NCBI RefSeq assembly: GCF_900115395.1
Contig: NZ_FOWE01000012.1
Span: forward strand, 110,596 to 174,595
Source of the DNA: Geodermatophilus obscurus
Lineage (GTDB): Bacteria; Actinomycetota; Actinomycetes; Mycobacteriales; Geodermatophilaceae
Direction: 5' to 3'
Length of the DNA stretch: 64,000 bases
A program made the position numbers and the translations under genes. The notes under the pieces are model-generated. The model ran no database searches, had not been told where the DNA came from, and saw only the letters and a list, made by a program, of their open reading frames with translations. The first letter of the stretch is position 1. Each line of letters opens with the position of its first letter. This document shows positions 59,620 through 64,000 of this stretch, piece after piece.

Positions 59620-60141
59620 TCAGAGGGGGACAACGAGCAGCCAGCCGACGAAGGCGGCGCCCGCGCCGAGCCCGGCCCCAAGTGCCTTCCTGAAGTAGGT
59701 GAACTTGTCGAGGACTATCCGGGACAGGGTCTGGGCCTGTACCCACGCCTCGGCTCTCCCGGCGATTGGATCCGGCTGCGCGAGCGTCTCGAGATCGGCG
59801 CCTGCGAGATGCGGGAACGCGAAGCGGCTCGGCTTGGGGTTGGTCAGCCGCGGGGAGAGGGCGCGGAACAACCAGTAGCCTGCGAGCACGATCATGGCCG
59901 CGCTGATGGCGAGGCAGCCGAGCGCTACGACGTCTCGCAGGCCTACGCCGCCGTCGATAAGTGCGTCGACGCGGGGGCGCTGGCGGACGACGCCGGTCGT
60001 AAGGACGGTCAGGGCTGTGGCGACGAAGCCGATCTTGGTGTCGGCGTTGTTGGCTAACGGCCCGATGGTGCTGATCGCGAGGTAGGCGTCTTCATTACCC
60101 TTCGGCGGCTCGGGCTTGGGCGCGGGGCTACGCCGCAGCAT
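59620..60141 (-). CDS. pycTM: Pycsar-type transmembrane effector (PycTM)
   Basis: A 173-aa protein; the ATG at 60141 lies 14 nt inside the end of the E2-like gene, so translation is coupled. Its layout matches the PycTM domain: an amphipathic start with EDAYLAISTIGPLANNADTKIGFVATALTVLTTG (the ADTK motif running into helix 1, about 36-52), helix 2 VALGCLAISAAMIVLAGYWLFRAL (71-93), a loop SRFAFPHLAGADL, a C-terminal segment AQTLSRIVLDKFTYFRKALG and helix 3 (153-172). In Pycsar, cyclic UMP or CMP binding makes such effectors disrupt the inner membrane and abort infection. Family assignment is by pattern, without a profile search. Confidence 0.75.
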   Translation of the reverse strand: MLRRSPAPKPEPPKGNEDAYLAISTIGPLANNADTKIGFVATALTVLTTGVVRQRPRVDALIDGGVGLRDVVALGCLAISAAMIVLAGYWLFRALSPRLTNPKPSRFAFPHLAGADLETLAQPDPIAGRAEAWVQAQTLSRIVLDKFTYFRKALGAGLGAGAAFVGWLLVVPL

Positions 60142-60724
60142 TGGGCCGGTATCCGTCGGTGGGCCACGGGCCGCCAAGGCGCCAATCCGTGTAGGCGGCG
60201 TACCAGTGGGCCGCCCACACGATCGCCGTGGCGCTGGTGTGCTCGCCCGGGCGCCAGTCGTCGGTGTCCGCGACGCAGAGGTTGCCACTGACGTATAGGT
60301 GTTCGGCCGGGCGAAACCCGCGGCGACCCTCCTTGCGTCCGAGCGCGCGCGGGGTGACGGGCACGACGGCTGGGAGCCTGCCTGCGGGGTCCGCGACGAT
60401 CATGGTGTCGAATCGGCCGCGACCGGTGTCGATGGTGCCGGTCCAGGTGTATCCACCGTCGCGCTGGTCGAGGCGGAAGCCGGGGAACGCGCGGTGGACG
60501 GCGGCGATGTCAGCGTCTCGGCCAGCGGAGTCGTCCCACCACGCGGAGCGCACGCTGATCGACGGCGGGTCCTCGCCGCCATGGAACGCGTGTGGGGCGA
60601 CGGCAGTGGCCGTACCGGCAGTGACCGCGGCAGTGGCGGCGCGGCCCGTGAGGACGCGCCCGTCGACGCTGACGCCCCGAGGGATGTCGAGGCCGATGTA
60701 GCGCAGGAGGCTGGGCAGTGTCAT
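60128..60724 (-). CDS. Prokaryotic E2-like (ubiquitin-conjugating fold) protein
   Basis: A 198-aa protein with an ATG start at 60724, 13 nt after the cyclase stop. Residues 70-185 read as an E2-like fold of the CBASS-associated type: AAVHRAFPGFRLDQ, the meander YTWTGTIDTGRGRFDTMIVADP and LPAVVPVTPRAL, then EHLYVSGNLCVADTDDW, with H142 and C150 at the positions of the E2 histidine and catalytic cysteine, and a closing helix IVWAAHWYAAYTDWRLGGPWP. The first 60 residues look flexible. In CBASS such E2 proteins attach the cyclase C-terminus to targets and prime it. Finding one between a Pycsar cyclase and its effector is unusual. Confidence 0.7.
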   Translation of the reverse strand: MTLPSLLRYIGLDIPRGVSVDGRVLTGRAATAAVTAGTATAVAPHAFHGGEDPPSISVRSAWWDDSAGRDADIAAVHRAFPGFRLDQRDGGYTWTGTIDTGRGRFDTMIVADPAGRLPAVVPVTPRALGRKEGRRGFRPAEHLYVSGNLCVADTDDWRPGEHTSATAIVWAAHWYAAYTDWRLGGPWPTDGYRPNAAA

Positions 60725-60737
60725 GGGGCTCTCGCTC

Positions 60738-61556
60738 TCAGAGGACGCGGACGCGGCTGGACGGGGCGCCGGCGAGGTCCGCGCGAAGGCCCTGGAGGTG
60801 CGGCAGGAGGTTCCGCCACCGGAAGTCGTAGAAGGAGTAGGTCTTGACCTGGCCGGCCCGCTCGTAACGCTTGGGGCTGCTGGCGTGCTGGACAAGCAGG
60901 TCCTTGTTGCCGACCAGGTCTGCGAGACCCTGGCCGACAACGACTTCCCAGCTCAGTGCGGTCTTCTCGCACTTCGAGGCGAAGTTCGGCGCGAAGCCGA
61001 GGACGTTGACCTCGTTGGCGTCCTCGGTGCCCGTGCGGACGAAGTCGAGACGCCCGTAGTCGGCGCCGGCCCGCAGCTGCACGGGCTCGATGCCGCTGAG
61101 CCTGAGCAGGTTGTTAAGGGCGTTCTCGGTCGCGTCGAGCGAGAACGCGCAGGCCGCGACCGCGGCAGCCACGTCGACGGCGGGGACCTGGCTGTCGGGC
61201 CCGCCGAAGCAGGCGAAGACACCGTCGCCGCGGAGGCCGAGGATGTGCCCGCCGTGGTCGCCGATGACCTCGACAACCTGCGTGAGCACCGCCAGGGCGA
61301 GCCGGGCAACGTCGTCGGGCTCGTCCCAGAACGTGCGGGCCGTGAACCTCCGCAGGTCGATGAACGCCACGGCGGCGTCACAGTGATCGCGCTCGTTGAG
61401 GCCGAGGTCGGCGAAGGCCGGGTGCCCTGTCGGACGGGACATGCTCCCGGCGGTCTCGGCCGCGGCGGAGGCGCGCAGCCCCCTGCCGAGCAGGATGTCC
61501 TTGCGCTCATAGGCGTCGAGGACACCCCGCGCGAAGGCCGTCCGGTCGACGGGCAT
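60738..61556 (-). CDS. pycC: Pycsar-type class III nucleotidyl cyclase (PycC-like)
   Basis: A 272-aa cytoplasmic protein, ATG at 61556. It is a single class III cyclase domain: AAVAFIDLRRFTARTFW with the metal Asp D67, ILGLRGDGVFACFGG with the second metal Asp D111, AGADYGRLDFVRTG and NEVNVLGFAPNFASKCEK with N191. The transition-state Arg expected four residues after that Asn is Lys (K195). There are no membrane or other signalling domains, as in PycC proteins that make cUMP or cCMP after phage infection. The C-terminus ends RVRVL. Its operon with a PycTM-type gene supports the defence call over a housekeeping adenylate cyclase. Confidence 0.8.
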   Translation of the reverse strand: MPVDRTAFARGVLDAYERKDILLGRGLRASAAAETAGSMSRPTGHPAFADLGLNERDHCDAAVAFIDLRRFTARTFWDEPDDVARLALAVLTQVVEVIGDHGGHILGLRGDGVFACFGGPDSQVPAVDVAAAVAACAFSLDATENALNNLLRLSGIEPVQLRAGADYGRLDFVRTGTEDANEVNVLGFAPNFASKCEKTALSWEVVVGQGLADLVGNKDLLVQHASSPKRYERAGQVKTYSFYDFRWRNLLPHLQGLRADLAGAPSSRVRVL

Positions 61557-61560
61557 CCCG

Positions 61561-61779
61561 TCAGACCCTCAGGGCGGAGGGCTGCAGCCGCGGCATCTGC
61601 AATGAGTTCTGCATGTGCCGGACGACCGACTCGGCCCTCGAGGTGACCACGGCGACGACCGGCAACGCGGCCCAGCCCGCGACCAGGAGCCGCCCCGGGG
61701 CCATGCGCGGGGCGGCCGACTCATCGAGGCAGCGGAGGACGGTACGCAGGGCACCCTCCTCGAAGTCGTACAGTCCCAT
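61561..61779 (-). CDS. 72-aa ORF at the head of the Pycsar-like operon
   Basis: A small protein with an ATG start at 61779, preceded by GAGG at six bases, and its stop 4 nt before the cyclase start, so it is very probably co-translated. It begins MGLYDFEEGALRTVLRCLDE, has one hydrophobic stretch (RLLVAGWAALPVVAVVTS, about 30-47) and ends MQNSLQMPRLQPSALRV. I do not recognise it. It might be a sensor, an inhibitor or a membrane anchor for the cyclase; it might also be only an untranslated leader. Its frame is the promoter-proximal one in the operon. Confidence 0.5.
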   Translation of the reverse strand: MGLYDFEEGALRTVLRCLDESAAPRMAPGRLLVAGWAALPVVAVVTSRAESVVRHMQNSLQMPRLQPSALRV

Positions 61780-61803
61780 CTGACGCCTCGATCCACTCGG
61801 ATA

Positions 61804-61809
61804 CTTATA
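61804..61809 (-). promoter_or_regulatory. Candidate -10 of the Pycsar-like operon
   Basis: TATAAG on the minus strand, 24 nt upstream of the 72-aa ORF, in the 208-nt gap divergent from the XRE-ImmA gene. It is an AT-rich hexamer in an otherwise GC-rich region. The -35 is unclear. Confidence 0.35.
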
Positions 61810-61987
61810 GGACGCTACAGCGCATCCTTGCTCACACGATGCCCACGTGCAGCCTCTCTGAAACGGGGCTGTCACCGTGCGTGGTCGTCCCCCGCTTGCC
61901 CCCGTCCGGGCGACAAGGACGCTGTACTGGTCGTGGGCATCGGCGCCGATACGACGAGCAGATCCGTAGCAGACCCAAGGAGCCGCA

Positions 61988-63082
61988 GTGAGCCTCGACG
62001 AGGCCCGCAGAACCGTCATCGCCCTTGACCGCGCCCGTCTCCAAGCCGGGCGCGAACTCCGTGGCCTCAGCCAGACCGCCCTCGCTCGCGAGGCCGGGAT
62101 CACCGCGGCTGCCGTCAGCCAGTTCGAGAACGGGCACAGCCGCCCCACGCCGGCGACGCTGCTTAAGTTGTCGTACGCCCTGGACCTGCCGCTGGGCTAC
62201 TTCGCCCGCAGGCACGGCCACGCCGCCGGGCAGGCGCCAGCCGCGTTCTTCCGCAGCCTCCGGTCGACCAGCGCCGCCGAGCGACGCCGTGCGACCGCCC
62301 TCGTCGGGCTCGTCCACGAACTGGTCCACGCCGTCGAGCAGCACGTCGCGCTCCCGGCCCCGGACGTCCCTGTGAACAAGGCCGCGCGCGACGACGCCAG
62401 CATCGACCGGGTCGCAGCCGACGCCCGCGCGCACCTCGGCCTCGACGCCAACGGCCCCATCCCCGACGTAGTGCGCGCGATGGAGCGCCAAGGCATCGTC
62501 ACCGCCCGGTTCCGCGTCGAGGGGCACCAGATGGACGCATTCTCCGTCGACTACCTCGACCGCCCCGTCGTCGTCCTCGGCGCGGACAAGGGCCACCGCG
62601 ACCGCTCCCGGTTCGACGCAGCCCACGAGCTGGGGCACCTCGTTCTCCACCACCCCGACGACGCCGGGAGCAAGGAGGCCGAGACGCAGGCCCACAAGTT
62701 CGCCGCCGCCTTCCTCATGCCCGCCGAATCAATTCGCGACGACCTTCCTCGACGCGCCGACTGGGAGCGGCTGGCCGGGCTCAAGCGCGAGTGGGGCGTC
62801 AGCATCGCGGCGCTTCTCAAGCGCGCGCAGACCCTCGGCAGCATGGACCCGGCCGCCTACACGCAGGCGATGAAGACGCTGAGCGCCCGCGGCTGGCGCA
62901 AGCGCGAGCCCGTCGACCTCGGCCCCGCCGAACAACCCGTCCTGCTCGCCCGAGCTCTGGAGGTCGCCGAAGCCCACGGCGTCACCCTCGACGACCTCGC
63001 CGCCGAGCACGGCCTACCGCTGCACGACCTTCGTAAGGTCCTGGAAAACTCCCTCGACCCGCGGCCCCGCGTCGAGCTCTAG
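61988..63082 (+). CDS. XRE-HTH and ImmA/IrrE metallopeptidase regulator
   Basis: A 364-aa protein with a GTG start at 61988 and AAGGAG five bases upstream. Residues 15-72 are a HTH_3 domain (LQAGRELRGLSQTALAREAGITAAAVSQFENGHSRPTPATLLKLSYALDLPLGYF). Residues about 165-275 are an ImmA/IrrE zinc peptidase with FDAAHELGHLVLHH (HExxH at 213-217) and KEAETQAHKFAAAFLMP (third ligand Glu). Such proteins cleave a repressor to switch on phage or ICE genes or the DNA-damage response. It is divergent from the cyclase operon and may control it or the island. Confidence 0.9.
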   Translation: MSLDEARRTVIALDRARLQAGRELRGLSQTALAREAGITAAAVSQFENGHSRPTPATLLKLSYALDLPLGYFARRHGHAAGQAPAAFFRSLRSTSAAERRRATALVGLVHELVHAVEQHVALPAPDVPVNKAARDDASIDRVAADARAHLGLDANGPIPDVVRAMERQGIVTARFRVEGHQMDAFSVDYLDRPVVVLGADKGHRDRSRFDAAHELGHLVLHHPDDAGSKEAETQAHKFAAAFLMPAESIRDDLPRRADWERLAGLKREWGVSIAALLKRAQTLGSMDPAAYTQAMKTLSARGWRKREPVDLGPAEQPVLLARALEVAEAHGVTLDDLAAEHGLPLHDLRKVLENSLDPRPRVEL

Positions 63083-63083
63083 G

Positions 63084-63110
63084 CGGGACGCCCTGCGAAG
63101 GCGCGTCCCG
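63084..63110 (+). terminator. Hairpin after the XRE-ImmA gene
   Basis: CGGGACGC (63084-63091) pairs with GCGTCCCG (63103-63110) around an 11-nt loop, starting one base after the stop codon. No T-run. Confidence 0.6.
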
Positions 63111-63802
63111 TGGACCGCCAAGCCGTAGACGTCCTGTGCTCGCTCCGGGTGGCCACCGGCGCAACCCAGCCGCAGCTTGATCCCGAGCCGTATCTGGCAG
63201 CCCCAAGGCATATCGGCTGCTCACCGCGTTGCCGACGGCGCGCTGTAGGGACCTGACGAAGTCGCCCGTCCTGGTGCTAGAGACAGCTTCGTCGATGAGG
63301 CGACACACGTCTTGCATTCGGCGTCCCGGGCAGTCGTTGTGACGGGTTCCGCACCTGTGCCGTGGCTGCTGGCATGGCTACAGGCGACAGCGGCAGCTAC
63401 CGGACGCGCCAGCTGAACCGCGAGCCTCAGCGCCGCATCCGGCAAGAGCAGCCGACCGCAGCACCTGAAGGACAGATGCATCCCGGGGATCAATCGGCCG
63501 GCGCGAAGGCGGGTTAGGCGGTCGCGCTGCCGTGCGGCTGGTTCGGTAGGTGTATCACCCCGGCTGCCCGGGGCCCGGTCCCGATGTGGTGCTCGGCGTC
63601 GTGCCGGCACCGCGCGTGGAAGCAGCGGAGGGCCACTGCTCCCACACCTCCGTTAACCGGCCCACCACCGACTCACCAGCAGTTGCGCCGCGGTCCCCGC
63701 CCGGCCCGATCCGAGACACCTCCGCGGTGAGGCGTCGTAGGACAACGACCACGCCGTCCACCATCAGCGCCCGACGGCCTCGAGTGACTTAGGGCGCGTC
63801 TC
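63111..63802. other. Non-coding or degenerate island DNA
   Basis: About 690 nt without a convincing gene. Short frames exist on the minus strand (63221-63610, and 63555-63764 starting MVDGVVVVLRRLTAEVSRIG), but they lack ribosome sites and family resemblance. The base composition is slightly less GC-rich than the core. It may contain remains of disrupted genes. The GGGCGCGTCTCTC stretch at 63792-63804 is probably the outer end of the insertion sequence that follows. Confidence 0.4.
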
Positions 63803-64000
63803 TCAATCCCGTAGCCAGAGCAGAATCGAGGCGAGGACGACCGCGCCGTGGAAGACGGTGGCGTGTTTGTCGTAGCGGGTGGCGATGCCGCGCCAGGCCT
63901 TGAGCTGGTTGAAGGTCCGTTCGATGACGTTGCGGCGGCGGTAGGCGGTGCGGTCGTAGCCGATCGGCCGGCCACCGGCCGAGCCGCGGCGTCGTCGATG
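63803..64000 (-). CDS. IS5-family transposase, C-terminal part, cut by window edge
   Basis: An open minus-strand frame entering from the right edge and ending at the TGA at 63803-63805; 65 residues are visible. They read GGRPIGYDRTAYRRRNVIERTFNQLKAWRGIATRYDKHATVFHGAVVLASILLWLRD. The YRRRNVIERTFNQLKAWRGIATRYDKHA segment, with the catalytic Glu of the DDE triad, is the end of IS5/IS1647-type transposases. The N-terminal part lies outside the window, so intactness cannot be judged. It marks further mobile DNA within the island. Confidence 0.85.
   Translation of the reverse strand, partial: HRRRRGSAGGRPIGYDRTAYRRRNVIERTFNQLKAWRGIATRYDKHATVFHGAVVLASILLWLRD

Noticed and set aside
63221..63610. 129-aa minus-strand frame in the island
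   Set aside because: Arg/Ala/Pro-rich start, no ribosome site and no recognisable family; treated as degenerate DNA.

Overview
The window is very GC-rich, uses many GTG starts and strong GGAGG-type ribosome binding sites, and carries actinobacterial family markers (CrgA, PstP, PknA/PknB, FhaA/FhaB, DUF222-HNH proteins, DUF881, DUF1707). It comes from a high-GC actinomycete. The protein content looks most like Geodermatophilaceae (Geodermatophilus, Blastococcus, Modestobacter), but that family assignment is an inference from gene content. The block at 41.6-55.9 kb has the same gene order as the origin-proximal region of Mycobacterium tuberculosis (Rv0009-Rv0020c: ppiA, PH-domain membrane protein, crgA, DUF881, trpG, pknB, pknA, pbpA, rodA, pstP, fhaB, fhaA, tRNA-Leu), so the window probably lies near the chromosome origin.

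Region by region: 0-9.2 kb is mixed core metabolism and signalling (GAF protein, anti-sigma-type ATPase, zinc-ribbon protein, NYN nuclease, PAS-GGDEF-EAL protein, AidB-like flavoprotein, DUF222-HNH protein, CinA). 9.4-16.6 kb holds a membrane protein, a tandem pair of PASTA Ser/Thr kinases, an enoyl-CoA hydratase and an Hsp70-like ATPase with a Glu-Pro tail. 16.7-25.3 kb has small enzymes, MarR and GntR regulators, a metallophosphoesterase, a CYTH-CHAD protein and a PRC-barrel/DUF2382 protein. 25.3-30.5 kb is a tight minus-strand operon (epimerase, MOSC, S4, RNB nuclease, aminotransferase, nitrilase) in which five genes are joined by 4-nt stop/start overlaps. 31-41 kb holds a second DUF222-HNH gene, an HTH/membrane pair, TetR-GNAT facing an acyl-CoA dehydrogenase, an ECF sigma factor with a membrane partner, and a NarL-type two-component system.

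41.7-53.5 kb is the cell-wall, division and kinase cluster. fhaA-fhaB-pstP-rodA-pbpA-pknA-pknB are co-directional and mostly overlapping. PknA/PknB phosphorylate, PstP dephosphorylates, the FHA proteins read phosphothreonine, RodA/PbpA build wall, and CrgA acts at the septum. A non-coding stretch of about 430 nt after crgA holds a cluster of DnaA-box-like nonamers arranged as inverted pairs.

From 59.3 kb rightwards the content changes. A truncated 3' half of tRNA-Ala(TGC), which in M. tuberculosis lies intact beside ppiA, marks an attachment-site scar. Beyond it is a genomic island with a minus-strand operon of four genes: a 72-aa ORF, a Pycsar-type class III nucleotidyl cyclase, an E2-like (ubiquitin-conjugating fold) protein and a Pycsar TM effector. 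A divergent XRE-ImmA/IrrE regulator faces the operon, and an IS5-type transposase runs off the right edge. The cyclase/E2-like/TM operon is the most interesting find: an anti-phage signalling system with a CBASS-style accessory gene that is not part of canonical two-gene Pycsar.
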